Positions 32,889-46,011 of a stretch of 64,000 bases of DNA are shown piece by piece (the stretch's first letter is position 1; each line of letters starts with the position of its first letter). The notes under the pieces were generated by a model that was given only the letters and a program-made list of their open reading frames with translations, did no database searches and was not told the DNA's origin. The position numbers and the translations under genes were made by a program. The DNA comes from Gracilaria gracilis (lineage: Eukaryota; Rhodophyta; Florideophyceae; Gracilariales; Gracilariaceae): NCBI GenBank assembly GCA_030374805.1, contig JARGSG010000189.1:62001-126000 (forward strand). The letters are read 5' to 3'.

Positions 32889-35800
32889 CTACCGCCCGTC
32901 ACTGCTGCTCGTCATGTGCGACGCAGTCGCAGTGAGCAGCGATGAGCCGTGCGACTGCCGTTCATCATCCAGAGATATGATCGATCCCATTAACCCGCGT
33001 CCCCGGAACTGAATTGGCACCTCCGTGTACCTGCCTACCGTCCCGTCCGAACTTCTGCTCGGCATCCCGTTTTCAGCTGCCTCAAAATCATGCTTCGCTT
33101 CGCCCATGTTCCACTCCACTCGCCTCCGGGAAACGGTCCGTGTATACGCAGCCAATCCGAATCGCCACAGAAGCACCACGATCAACACCATCCCGCAACC
33201 GACTGTTCCCACTAACGGCAGCTAGATCGCCAGCGTCGACGCTCTGCCTCTCCCGTTGGTCGTGCCTCTGCTGAATCGGATGCAAATCGATAGTCTTGTT
33301 CCGTTCACTTGCAATCGAAGTCGAACAGGCACTCTGCTCTCCACCAAGGCGCTCACTCTGTTTTGTTGCAGGTCGAATTCGAATTAGTTTGCCGTCATCT
33401 TCTCACCGCCTTGCATCCTAGCTGCCACTGAGCCATTTTCGAATTCCTTGCTAACCGTTCCGCCGTCAGCGCAGCTCAACGGCTCAGTTTCGAGTAGCGA
33501 GAACGTCTCTGAAACATTTGGCGTCGCGTACACGGACACAAACGTACCGAAGCCTCCAGAATCTCTATGGCGTATCCGCACCATCCTGATTGTTGCTTGC
33601 TTTTACCCCTGCTGAAACAAACTCATTCATTCTGCGGTCCGTCCAACGTGCCTGCTTCGAACCGCATCGTCAGGACACTGTGTTGTTCAATCGACGAAAG
33701 TACATGAACGCTCCCGTCGTCTTCTCGTCTTTTCAAATCTAAATCCTGCGCGCACGCTTGTACTGTTGCCGGCTCCGGTGTCATTCGTTGGATTTGACCT
33801 GGGAAGCAGCTCACGCCGATTCGGTAGTTATCAAACGCCTCCACGCTATCGCGCTCGTGGCCTTGGCTTACGCTTACCATACCGCTCACATCGACTCTTT
33901 CACTGTCCACAACCCCATATGTCCGCCCCGCGGAGAGCACCAGCGGAATGGAACGTGCTGCCGACTTCCTAGTTCTCTCAGCTATCTCGTTCACTTCCTC
34001 ACTGCCCTAACCACTAGAGCAAACATGCCGTTGAGCTATATCATACACTGTTCTAGTGGCACTGCCGTAGAAGCCTCTAAGAGCCTGTCGAAGATGGAAT
34101 CCTGGAGAACCAGACAACACAATCTGTGTCACAACCATATATATGATACCCAGGGTGCTACCAACATTTGTTGTGTTGAATGCCTCCAAACTCAACAGAC
34201 TCGCACATTCCCTCACGTATTGTGTTCACTGTAGCGCATTGACAGTGGGCCCAGACACTACCCGCTTCAGTGATGTCGTTACCAGATCAACAGCGGGCAT
34301 GTCTAAAGAAATATTAGCACTTTGAATTGCCAATAGAGAATCCACGAATTTTGAATCATCTCGATGTAGAAGCGTGGCGTTTAGGATCTCAACAGAACTT
34401 CTGTCCAGTGTTTGTACATCGCGTTCACCACTATCTGTCACAGTTATGGTGGAGTTGGACTTTTGAGAACCCAGGAGATACGAACCGCTTGGGTCATAAA
34501 TCTCCGCAACAATTTTGTATTGTCGGGCGCGAGACACAGCGAAGGACACCAGGCTTATCCGTTCAGCCATTGAGGCATGAAGAAAGTTCGAAAGTTCCCT
34601 TCTCTCCGCCTTCGGCAAGTACGGTATCCTCGCCCGTGGTCAACGACTTCCTAGGGCGAAGGATGAACGCGTATAGATTCTCGGAAGATGATAAGGAGTA
34701 TGCAGCCGCCTGGAAAACGGTTTGATTCGTCATTCCATTCGTAATCAAAAGATCAACGACAAGCGTCGGACATTGCTGCGCGTTAGACCGCCAGGTTGTT
34801 CCCATACCTGGACCTGCTGTTTCGTGTACTGTTCCATGCAGAGTATATCGCCCAGCCGTAAGAGAAGAAGCAGAGACAGCGAAGAACCAAACGAAAGGTG
34901 TCTCCTTTGTCCAGTATCCATCGTACGAAACTACAAAACAATCTGTTGCGTTGGAGAGAACTTTAGTTTCCTGCCCCTTGCGGAAGAGCCTGAAATCCAA
35001 CACTCCCGATACCACTTGGTTCCAAGATACAATGATGGACTCGAAACACCGAAAGCTGGGCTTTTCGTTCCAAATTGGATTTTGTACAGTCTTTGACGCC
35101 GACCGAAGCGCTGCAACAGATGTAAACGGAAGCCTGTCCTGTTGTGTAGCAATATTCAATGTAGGATTAAACCGTCGAAAAACTGAAGCTTCGTTTCATA
35201 CGAGCACAATGTACTCCACGTGTGTACCGGCCTCCACTACGACAGTGAAAATCTCAAAAGAGGATGTATGAGAACTTACGGTTGCTAACCACGGCGAAAA
35301 CAGCTGTAATGTGCATACTGATTCTATCTCATCCAGAATCATTTTACAAGACCACGGAAAGGTGAATCGCGACTGGGAAGCGTACAAAACTCTATACTGA
35401 GACTGTTCGTATATGCCTACGCGAATGGGATAATCAGATATTTCTCGAGACAACGTGATTGCAGTTGCAGCGCCATTCAACACGGCCTTGAAGAATGGGG
35501 CGTACTTTCGCATGACAGCGACTACGACAGCGACCCCCGTTGCAACCGCAGGTACGATGGATCTTCTAGTCACTGTATGCTGCAAGAATGCTTGCAATAC
35601 GTAGACGAGGCGGCCTTCGACTGGAACTACAAGAGTATTCCCGAATCCAGAGGTGACTGGGCACGGTATGGCGCGCAATGAGGTGGATGTCTTTTGCAGA
35701 GGCTGGGCAATGGTGTTATTCACCCGCCATATGAGTTGAACAGAGGTTCCCTGAGGGTTGGTGCAGTAATTGAAGAAAAGCGAGGCTCGCAGCACAGCCG

Positions 35801-36870
35801 TACCATGCAGCGGGACCCTCTTATTAGCATGTGGGAACACAGAAATGCCGAATACTTGAGCACTTCCCTTTGGGAGATGAAGAGAATGGTTTGGACGATG
35901 CAGGCGGCATGGGAACATGTTATAACAATGATGACGACATGATATGTCTGCTGTTGTCCAAAAATAACTCATCTGAAAGCGAGAGAACACTAGACAAAGA
36001 AAACGCTTTAAAACTTCTGAGCGAGGCAGGGATCATAGCGGAAGTACGGTAAGACACGTTGAAGACGGGCAGCTGCGCATTGTGCAAATTACGAGCTTGA
36101 AAGTGAGCGCCGGGGGTATAGTTGGTGCACAGCAACGAAAAAACGTAATGGACGGCGCTGTAGTGATAGGAGGCGTGTAACGGAGTAGCGTACAGTGGCA
36201 CAAGATCATTGCGTACCGAGACGTGAAACGCAGTTGATGCAGTACTATCAGTAGCGCGAACGGAAAATGAGAGTACGGATGGCCCGAATGATGGGCGGCC
36301 CCGCACAATGACGTCAGTGGATGATACTCACGGAATTCGGCGTGGTGGCACACGACGATTATCGATAAAAAGTTGTGGATTATGTGGAAAGTTACCTGTT
36401 AGAAGTACAAGCGAGGTTTGAATACGGTGCAGTACGCGAGAATGGAACGGAGCGTAAGACCAGAGGTGCCACGAGTATGATAGGTTGGTTGACGGGATGT
36501 GTGAGAATGAGATCGGTGTTGAGGTGAAACAGCCGCAGCTGCCAGCCGGGCAGCGACGGTGGCAGCGGCGGTAAAGGAAAGACAAGCGCGACATTGTCGG
36601 CCGAGATTGCGGACTTGGAGGCCGGGAAAAGCGTTAGTGAAGGGTTGGAAACCAGTACGAGACGGGGGCGAAACACGCGCTGGTTGAGGATGATTGTGAG
36701 ATTATGCGGCGTGGAGCGGACAATGTGGGCGGCCAGCGAGCGGCAATGATGCGCGGCTCGGAGGTTGCGGGTCGGTAGAACGCGTCTCGGTACGGAGGTG
36801 CAACGAGAAGAAGAGAAGCAGCGGAAAGGGCGGCATGACGGTGAACGCCAGAAGTGCGCTAGTCGTGCTC
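32889..36870 (-). pseudogene. Membrane-anchored surface protein relic with REJ-like segment
   Basis: A chain of minus-strand open stretches in consistent order: 36870-36392 (beta-rich, 'RPRLVLVSNPSLTLFPASKSAISADNV' positions), 36306-35920 ('SVLSFSVRATDSTAS'), 35990-35196 ('SRFTFPWSCKMILDEIESVC', the Trp-Ser-Cys pattern of REJ domains), 35159-34563, 34618-34226, 33994-33623, and 33212-32889 with a transmembrane helix 'GCGMVLIVVLLW' and a short cytoplasmic tail. REJ proteins (polycystin kin) are large extracellular Ig-like proteins. An in-frame stop near 35196 and several frame changes suggest a pseudogene; some joins could be introns. The family call is tentative, the surface-protein architecture better supported. 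Confidence 0.45.
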
Positions 36871-38882
36871 TATCCTACCCTTGGTAGAAATCATGATGCG
36901 TCAGTGACGGCTCACAAATCGCGCCACGCATGATAAGTGCTACGCTTGTTAAGAAGGGTATCTACTCTCGTAAGACAAAAGCAAAGCGAGCGCGCAGCGT
37001 GCATTGCGGCAGCGTTTACACCAGCGCGCTCACGGTGGAGGTGTACGCCACATGATGTGATGGTAGGGGCCACAGCGAAGCAAGAGCCACACGAAGCAAG
37101 CAACCAGCAAAGCCATGGAGCCCCAGCTGCGTGCAGCATCTACAGCAGCCAACGAGAGCAAGCAGTAGGTGCCGGTTTGATTTTTGTCGCCCGCGATGCA
37201 TCGCGCAGATATGTGTCGCGCATGCACTTGCGTTCCGACGTGCGTTCCAACTTGCGTCCCGACTTACGTTCCAACGTGACGTCTTTGTGCCGCGCGCTTG
37301 CATATGCGCCAGGATACGTGGCGCCAAGGCGCCCGCTGACCGAAAGCCCGCCTAGTTTCGTCATTAGTTAGCGTGGCGGCTGCTTACGCGTGCTGTCCGT
37401 GTACGCGTGTTGTACTCGGACGCGCGCTTTCCGTGTACGCGTGTGGTGCGCAGACGCTTGACATCCGTGTGCGCGTGTTGTACGCGAACGCGGGGGGTGG
37501 ACGCGTACGTGGTACACCTGCGCCACTGATGGTAAGTGTCGCGCGTTGAGGATGGACAGAGGGGCGCTCTCAGAGCGCTGTCTGGCTGTCAATCACAACG
37601 TCTTTTTACGGTATCTCTACGTGGCATGTGTCACAGTCGTTAAGCTACAAAATTCAGCGCCGATACTTCGCCTTTGGTCTAAAACGGCGAGCACCATCCA
37701 ACTCGAAGCACTTTATGGACGCAAGCCCAATTGCCTTCCGCAGATTTATAATTCGCCGGCTCTGCTCTTTAACCACGCCGCCAGGGGAAGGGCACCTCTT
37801 CTACATATCTGAAGTTCATCTTTGTGATCTTCATCATCATCATCAACAACATGATGTTGTCGAGTGTTGGCGACGTAGCCAAATACAGTTATGACTTCAT
37901 CCGATTCCGGGTAAATGAGCTTCTGACCAGTACATGTAGTGCAAATGGACTGCTTGTCTTAGAACTAGACACGTTATCGTAGGAAATCCATTTTGCACGG
38001 CAGCGTAAAACCAAAGCTCAGTCCGTTCTATCTGAAGTTACATCACGCACCACGCCAGATTTCACTGGGAAAGATACGATATGTCACACCGATCGTATAT
38101 ATCAGGAGCTCACAGATTTTTCACGCTCAGAGCGCTGTGACGGCGCGTGAGCAGGGGTGGTGTTAGCTCTCTTAACCTTGGGCAGTGCCTATCTACTAGG
38201 TACCGTTGTACAAGAGGGTTCGCCCTCGCGACAGCATGCTGTTGTACAGAGAGCGATGCCAAATAAATCACCAGCAGAGGCGACGTGCACTTGCTCCCCG
38301 CAGCCGACAGCCAACGAGCGCATACGGCCACCTTCACGAGGTGGCGGCAAAACTCCTTCACCGCCTGAATTCTGTACGCATTGCCGTCAAAAACACCGGG
38401 AGCGCTCATTCGGAGGCGGATCTGGCGGCGGAAATATCTTCAATTCGTCCAACATCATCGTGCCAAATCGCACGCATCCCCACCGTACGAAACGCGCTCA
38501 CGCCGTTGTTGGCTGCCTGTTGATGCCAATATCACGTCCAAAGAACACGCGGCGCTTCCTTTGGCCACCCCGATATTGCGTCTTTTTTCTCCTTTGTCAT
38601 TCAAGCCACCGCCGCTGCCGCACACATTTCCGCCTATTCGCACATCCACTCGTTTGCGATTCGCCTCCCCCTCCACCCTTCTCTTGCGTACAGCGCGTAC
38701 CCTTCGTCATGTCTCCACGACTCGCGTGATGCAAGCATGGAACATGATGCATATTCTTCCCTTTCAGCTCGTAGTGTGCGATGTCCTCAGCTCACCTCCC
38801 TCCAATTCGCCTTCGGAGTTTACTAGTACCTCCTGAATTCCAGGTCACTCCCAGCCGCCGCTCAACAACCCCTCCCACTGCC
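36871..38882. other. Spacer with GC-rich short repeats
   Basis: No convincing gene. 37205-37280 repeats 'cttgcgttccgacgtgcgttcc'-like 10-mers, and 37385-37500 repeats 'ccgtgtacgcgtgt' about four times. Several overlapping frames on both strands (for example 38157-38729 plus) have biased composition and no motif. Confidence 0.4.
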
Positions 38883-40740
38883 ACCGGCCCGGCTCTCGTC
38901 CGATTATGAGGGCAGCACCTCCGCGTTCACGACCACGCCGCTTTCGATGCAACCATAACTTCCGCCGTGCCCTTCGTCGCACTGTACGTGCTCGAGCGCG
39001 GCGCAGAGACCGATGGCACCGTTTTGTACATGCGCTATTTATCTGCCACCCTGACCCATCATTGCCAACTTTCGGACAGTATTTCATTTCTTTCATGTAC
39101 CCCGGCGCCATCCGCTGCATCCTCTCCGCGCCAAAACGCACACGAATCTTCTCACATAGCCACTTTGCCCACCTCCGACGATGACCACCATGAGCGCCAG
39201 CCTTGGGGGCTACTTTCTTCGAACAGTGGTTTTGCGCTGGGTAGGGTTCAGCGCTGGTATCTTCACCACTCGTTGCTCGTCCTTCGAAATCAGCTGCAAC
39301 AACTTTCCATCACGTTGGTGCTGCGGAAAGTTGATTGTGTGGATGACACCGCCGTTGATGTGCTGTCTGTCGCCCGTGCCTTAGGTGGCACCCGCGCATT
39401 TTGGAACAAGCGTTACAAACCACGGGCGTACCCGGTTGACGAGATGGTCAAGTCTGGAATGAAAATGATGCAGGTAATCGCTCAGGACTTTGATTTGGAG
39501 ACGCTCATCTCTCCTTCAACTGATTACAGCAGTTCGATGACTTCCCATCTTACGCTCGATTTTTGGCTCAATTACATGAGATGGAGTCCTCCGTGACACC
39601 CAAAGCCTCCAATCGACCCCAACAAAGTCATTTCTTTGCGGTGTCATGTTGTACGATTCTCGGTTTCGTCCTCCTCCAAGGAAAACTTGTCTGGGGAAAA
39701 GTTCCACCTTGCCTGGCCTACCAGGCGTTGGCGATCTTGAACTGCTCAATGGGCTCCGCGTTAGTGGTCATGTTACTCCTGGCCAAGTGTCATCCATTGG
39801 ATGTGTTGCCGCAACGCGAACTCTAGAAAGGTTTTTGAGAAGCGACCGCTCTTCTTGATTTGCTTCGGACTCCGCCAGAAGAGACGGTATGGTAACTGGT
39901 GACGAGCTCGCCACCTCATGTCTTAGCCCGCATGTTCGATTCGGTGAAATCTCACCTAGTGTTCTGTGTTGGTCTGTGGTTGATGCTGATCCCGCAGCTG
40001 CTGCTTGGAAAGACTTTGGTGGTCTCAATGCTGCAAGGGTGTCCATCAAGAACATGAGCCTTAGGGAATTTGGTTATTAGTTGAGCAGGTACCCATCTGC
40101 AGCATGCAAGCCAATCATGTCAGAGTTTGAGATATTTCCCTGAAAATAGGATGCGGATGGTACGCTCACAAGTGCATGGAAAAATGGCACCACCGGATTT
40201 CCATTTGTTGAGGCTGCAAGGCGTCAACTCATCCGTGAAGGTTGGTTGCATAACCGAATGCGCTTTCTAGCGGCTTCCTTCTTTTGCAAGTACCTGATGT
40301 CACCATGGCCTGTTGGAGCTGCACATATTGTCCGTACTCTTGTTGACGGTGATGAATCTTGCTATTCACTTGGGTGGCAGTGGACAGCCGGGTGCAATTA
40401 TGACTCTTTCCCAACCTCGACACTTGTTAATCCGCTGTCGTTGCACACTCATACTCGATCTCAGTCAGGGGCTGCGCAGTCTATAAGGAAATACGTTCTT
40501 GGATTGGCAGACCTTGCCGATCATCTGGTATTCAGTCCTTGGAATGCTTCTGATGAAGAACGTCCAGCATACAAAATGGCCCTTCTTCCTTTGCGACAGT
40601 AGAACCAGATTTGTCCGAGCTCGATTTTCAATCAGGTTGCCTCGGGAGAAAAGGGGGTTTTTTATCCTATGAGAGTTGTGACGGGACCGCAAGCCAGATA
40701 TCGAGCAAGAACTGCAATGGAGGTAATGAAGAGAATACTT
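38883..40740 (+). pseudogene. DNA photolyase/cryptochrome, core domain
   Basis: All landmarks of the family appear in order. Alpha/beta domain: 'HLRVHDHAAFDATITSAVPFVAL' at 38925-38985, 'RVQRWYLHHSL' at 39240, 'ALGGTRAFWNKRYKPRA' near 39390. FAD domain: 'TSCLSPHVRFGEISP' at 39915, 'NMSLREFGY' to 40077, 'AWKNGTTGFPFVEAARRQL' at 40170, 'WLHNRMRFLAASFFCKYL' at 40240, 'LGWQWTAGCNYDSFP' at 40380, 'YPMRVVTGPQARYRAR' at 40665. The enzyme repairs UV lesions or senses blue light. It is dead: the Trp of the 'FEIFPW' motif is TGA (near 40132), TAG follows two codons later, and the frame changes several times. No visible intron signals explain these. Confidence 0.85.
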
Positions 40741-42338
40741 GTCGCGAAGAAACGATATTATCCTGGTCTGAAAGACAACTTATCGCCATGGCCAATCGAT
40801 GTTGTCGATGGCGACGAAAAGAAGGAAACATGCGTCACCATCCTATTATTGAAGGACTGTGATGAATTACCAAGATCGAGTATTTAGTCGGAGCTTTGGT
40901 ACGTAATAACCTCGCTAATCCAGAACTGCAAAACGAAAGAAACAAATACTCGAACGCGGGAAGAACTTGATACGGCGTTGAACAAGATTCAGTGGAAACG
41001 TCCCCGCATTACATTCTCCCTCGAAGGAAGTCAAAGAGCGGACCCATTTAGTGGATGTGAAAGTCAAATATCGAAAGACTTGCCCGTTTCTACAAGACCC
41101 AAAGCCTTATATGAAATGAAGGGAGAACTTCATTTGGAAAACCGTACTTATTCGGGGTCACAGATGCAAGCATCACAGTTGCACCAAACCAAATGGAAAA
41201 GGAAATTTGCTGACGCCATGGGCGATCAACGGACGACAGAGAGAAAGAATTCGTCACGCTAAAACGTCCTCGGTCTCCATCAAATCAACCGATGCGTCCG
41301 GAAACTACTACTCGTACTTCCGACCCATATGCGTCCGTTACCGCTACACCAAGAGTTCCTGATGATCAATTGTCGGTGAAGTCACTACTGTTTCCAAATC
41401 TGTCCTCTCCGCAGCTACGGCAGATGCGCATTTCGAACCCTCGCAACAAGAACTATGTGGCTGCCGAACTGATGTCTGCAATGAGCGGTTTGCATAAACT
41501 TGCACAGGTGACAGCCATAAAACGCTATGCCCAGATGTCCCACGACACTGAATTGTCTCGTGGTGCACATGGGCTGAACCGTATTCTTCCTCCCCTTCCT
41601 AGACTCAGCGGCAATAGGGAACAGATTGTCGAAGGAACTCTGAAGCGCTTCCCCACCTCATTGGGTAAAACGAACGCGTTACTGAGCACACACAACATCT
41701 ACGCACTCATGGCTCCGTTGGTATGGTTAAGATTGGGGCAAAGGAAGCGCAGAAACGAACAAATAAAACGGTACCAAATGCCAGTGCTTCTGATAGTTCA
41801 CGACACCAGCTTCCGAGCCGCGTTCGTGATGACGGTTATAGTCCATCGAAAGCTATCCAAGTGGTTTCTCGTCATCCACAAGTTTCTACTCATCCACATT
41901 TTAATTCAGATCCAAACCTGTGCCCAAGCATTCACCACAGTAATGGCATGGGCAATGCTACCTTTCATCCGTCTGGAACAGTGTCCCTTACTATTTTTCA
42001 CCCGAATGTCATCCCTTTCACCCTTGTGGAAGCTCAGTCTCCGAAAAATCATCCAGCTCACATGCTGATGCCATTTACTCATGCAGGTCCCCATCTCCCA
42101 GTGCAAGCCGTGCCTCACCACCCAGGTTCTATTCATAATTAGAAGAGACAGGGATATGTTAGCATGAACCCTGTTGGTGCTAACCCTCGCCACCCGTCAG
42201 GTTCCCCCTTCACTTGGTATCCAACTATTGCTCCACACAAGGAATTCAGGCCACCCACTGTCCTAACTTCCGTGCTTCCCCATATGGCACATCCTGTTAT
42301 GCACTCAGACTACAACCCAATTTCCACCCTTTACTAAG
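40741..42338 (+). pseudogene. Disordered C-terminal extension of the photolyase/cryptochrome relic, or separate gene
   Basis: Continues on the same strand: 40978-41262 and 41292-41722 (Ser/Arg/Pro-rich), then after a frame change 41723-42338, strongly His/Pro-rich ('HPQVSTHPHFNSDPNLCPS', 'PHLPVQAVPHHPGS'), ending TLY. One TAG interrupts at 42140-42142 and the frame reads on. Cryptochromes often carry long unstructured C-terminal tails, but nothing proves that this belongs to the same gene. Confidence 0.35.
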
Positions 42339-42827
42339 TTGATCGTCGCAATCTCAGTCCCTATTCTGCATACCAATGGTGAAAGAGCCATCTACACCTG
42401 CGACCAAGTCCTTAGAGGGATCCCGAAGTCGTGGCCTGACTATTCCTCTTGAAAGAGAAGGGATTGCTTGGCGTATGGGAGCAATGGATTACACCGACGA
42501 TACGTAGGGTGGGAAGCATTGGGAGCAATGGCAAGCTATCCGTTTGCTTTTGGTCATCCAGTTCAAGTTTAGTGAAGACAATGATCGAGGCCCGATTCAA
42601 TCTTTTGTCCGCCTTTGTGTGCCGATGGACAAATCAAGGTATACAAACAATAACGGTCAGTGTATGACTTTGAATCATTGTAAGAAAATATCCCTCGTTT
42701 GATCCTTCTGGAACGGAGTAGTGGGAGAAGAGGGGACGTGGCTCAAGAACACAGAAGATGCATTTAACCACGGTACATTACCACTAATGAGGTTTCTCGG
42801 ACGTCGTTTAATAGGTAATGGAAAAGG

Positions 42828-43795
42828 TTAGCCATCTAGAACTAGGCCTTCCCCCTTTCTTTTACAGCTGTTCTTTCTCCAAAGAGGGAACATAATCCTG
42901 TATCGGTCGCCGGGGGTGTCTTCAGATTCTGAAGTATGAGGGAGCCAAGAATGATACCAGATCTCGATTTCAAAAGTGTACTTCACCTGCACCGTTCTAA
43001 CCTCTTCTTCACTCACAAAATCATGATCTGAGACTTTCATGTCCTCCACGTATGGCATGAGTTCAGCGTCGTCCTTGTCACGACAATCAAATGTTTTAAA
43101 CCTTTCCTCATCCGAATCGCCTTTGGTCTGCTTGTACCAGGCCCTACGGGTTTTATTTTCTTTCTCCTTGTTTGATTTGATGCTTCTGTACTTCCTTTTC
43201 TTTACCGCTGATTGGGAGTTGGAGCGTGAGGGAAACGACGAGCTGCACTTTGCAGAGAGCTCTGTCGCTTTGCTCACCCCGAACTTTGGAATCGAAAACT
43301 CATGTGCGGATATCCTGGTAATCGTGTCGTACATTGGAACTCTGTAAACAGACATTGTGAAGCATTTCGTGCCATGTGGCACTACCGCCTTCGGCACGCA
43401 GATGAAAGTTTGGGAATTCTGTTCTAAACTGGGGTCAGCCTGTGAGTTGGTTTGTGGCGCATCTTCAGAACATGAGCTTTCTTCCAAGTCATTGGTTTCA
43501 CCAGCCTTTTCGAAACATGTAGTACATAATCGAAACGATCCATAACCTTCTCTAATTCCGTGTTTCTCGCACGCCAGGACTTTCCTGCATATGGCATGGA
43601 TAGGGCGTTTGCACTTGACGCAAGAATGGCCGTATTGCGTACCAATGACACCGTTTCCCACTCGGCACTTCGAAAGAGCATGTTCCACGCATACATATTC
43701 TTGAGACGTAGTAATATTGCGTTTTTGTGTTGTTTTACTTTTAATGTGAGAAGTCTCGCCAAGAATGGGAAGGCAATCTTTTTGGTCAACAGTGG
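42828..43795 (-). pseudogene. Zinc-finger protein related to the 30.3-kb one
   Basis: Open for about 320 codons with no ATG before the first cysteine, so probably 5'-truncated. The N-terminal finger reads C-x7-C, 'HSCVKCKRPIHAICRK', 'CEKHG', 'CTTCFEKAG' (43690-43500). Then comes a Ser/Glu-rich linker, a basic stretch ('KKRKYRSIKSNKEKENKTRR') and an acidic C-terminal part. The finger spacing resembles the protein at 30280-30360, so both may come from related transposons. Confidence 0.45.
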
Positions 43796-44390
43796 ATTCA
43801 CTGATGCTTTTCGAATTCAGATATCGTGTCCCCTTGAATCCACCAATTACAAGTCGAGTAATATGGCTTATGTGAGGGAGCCGCTCACTGGGTAGTGCTT
43901 ATAACGCTCCCATCTCATTTGCTCTTGGGGCTTACTTGAGTGCGGGTAAAGTGGAAAACCATCAAACGCGTGGTTTGGAAAGTCTGGCCCGGCTGAGTTC
44001 GGCGGTACATCAAGTGAGGGTGCTTAGGGAGATATTGGAGCAGCATCCGCGTTTAGGGCAAATGTTCTGTACATAGCAACATTGCAGGTTTCATTCAACG
44101 TCAACAAGACTTACAGTTCTACCCTTACAAAGCATTAGTGGCTCCTTAATCCACCCTTCATGTTCGAAAGTGACATGAGCTACTCCAAATAACGACTTCA
44201 AGTTTGGATGAGAGTTATGGAAGTGGCATCAGACTATCTGGAACATGCTGTGCTACGGCGAGCTGAATGGGTTTCTGCAACAGTGACTACGCACTGGATG
44301 AATAGCGCCAACGTTTTTAAACCCGTCTGGGTTACATAGGGGTAATGGAACGCGAACGAACAGTCGCGAAGAAGATAGCGATTCTGCGAC

Positions 44391-45003
44391 GTGTACTTGG
44401 AACAGTTTCAGCCAGTGAATGAAGATCATGAAAAGGAGACGCCGGGCTTGAGCAAGACGGAAATTAGTAACATGGCGCTTGAGAATGAGCAAGGAGATTA
44501 TGATGCTACAAACCACGCAATTAGTGCTGCGGGCAAGAATAGCCGCACAGAGTCAGACATTTACAGTGTTCGACATCGCACAGATATGAAGAGGAGGCAA
44601 AGCGTCGCCCAAAAGTAACGCATGCGTAGTATTTCAAAATTCGGTGCTGAGATTCCGCCACTTGTGTCGCCCAAAATGCACTGCACTAATAATATGGGTG
44701 CGAGGAAAGTCAAAAAGCTAGACATGAACCGAAAGGTACGCTTTCTAGTGTGGCAGGAGACCACAAACGAGCTCAAGTGCATGATCGATCTATAGAAGAC
44801 GTCTGAAAAAGAGGACAGAGAAGCGCCTTATAAAGTGGCTTCTGAAGCAAGGGCCACTGTCCCGCATGGCGGGCGGGTAACACGCAACGCGGAAGCTAGA
44901 TCGGAACAGCGCTATCTTGCTCGGTCCCAAGCTGGAGTTCCATCCCAGGGCTTGGCTTATAAACTTCTCGTTGCACCACAGCTTCCCAAACCAGATCAGT
45001 AAA
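44391..45003 (+). pseudogene. Unknown charged protein relic
   Basis: One frame runs from 44391 to 45003 with stops at 44616 and about 44793. It is Lys/Glu-rich with 'NMGARKVKKLDMNRKVRFLVWQ' and 'VPSQGLAYKLLVAPQLPKP'. No family recognised. The smooth reading across both stops suggests recent decay. Confidence 0.35.
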
Positions 45004-45694
45004 AGTGAAATGAAACTGGCCGAGACTCTGATCCGATTGTGGGAACGCTTGGTGCTGCGCCTGAGGGGGAACGAAGACTGTGTTGATATGAAGGCTCTCG
45101 TGAGTAACGTGCGCAATATACGCAAACACAAAACTTCAAAACAGGGCGCTGGGGTTGGTGAGTGTTAGCTTTGGCAGCGCTGATTCAAAGTTGAGCGATA
45201 TAAGCTTCAGAATATGCACCTCTGGGATGAAATGGTCGCTTTGTTGTGCGGGCCCCTGGGCGCACGCCGAGGAGCAAGATGTAGAATGGACACATCCGGA
45301 TCATCGCGATAATTTGATTTCTCAAGGCCTGATAATGAAGGCTATCACTTTGCATAGGCTGCAAGAAAATGGCTCCCAGTGGAGCATACACTTGGTACCC
45401 CTGTCGCGGGTCGCGTTATTATTATCTACTCGCTGCATCCTGGTCCCGGCTCCCTCAACCCGCCTGTGCACCCTTGCGGCGGCTTCAGCCACCTATGCCA
45501 ATATCTGCTTCTTGCCCGGAAGTATGCCTCGTAATTCCCTGGGTAGCAACGTGCCGGCGAGCCTGGTAAGAGCGAGACAATTTCTTTGGGTTAAATCGAG
45601 TAGCTTATGTGGGTATCACATCGTGGAATCATACCACTTAAGGTGGTGTAGCCGGGCAATTCGCCGTTAAAGAGGAAATAAATATCCAGCATTT
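45004..45694. other. Spacer, no gene supported
   Basis: Short overlapping frames in different phases (44917-45168, 45155-45670 plus) with no motif. Confidence 0.35.
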
Positions 45695-46005
45695 ACCAAA
45701 TTGTTATCCATTCTACATCAAGAGTAAATCATATCTAAAGGGGATTTAAAACCCGTCTAATTCATATCTTTTGTATCTTTATTCAGTTCATATCGAATAC
45801 GTACCATTTTGTAAACTACAATAAGCCTGTATCAGAAAAACAGATATGCACAAAAATGTATCCAAACTGTATCAGACGCCTATCACCCAGTTGAGCCCTT
45901 AATCGCATTTAATTTTATATTATATCCAAAATATACAATATCTGTATCAAAAACCCTTGGTTTATATCGGACCTATATCGGAATTGTATCCTCCATTTCC
46001 ACTGG
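45695..46005. repeat. AT-rich array of GTATC/TATATC motifs
   Basis: GTATC, often as CTGTATC, recurs near 45774, 45831, 45859, 45870, 45942 and 45987. TATATC occurs near 45964 and 45975. It lies beside the 3' end of the zinc-finger gene and may be the other subterminal region of the element ending at 47368. Confidence 0.45.
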
Positions 46006-46011
46006 GGTGTC

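Noticed and set aside
38157-38836. Overlapping plus-strand frames upstream of the photolyase relic
   Set aside because: Low-complexity, mutually overlapping in different frames; no photolyase N-terminal motif until about 38883.
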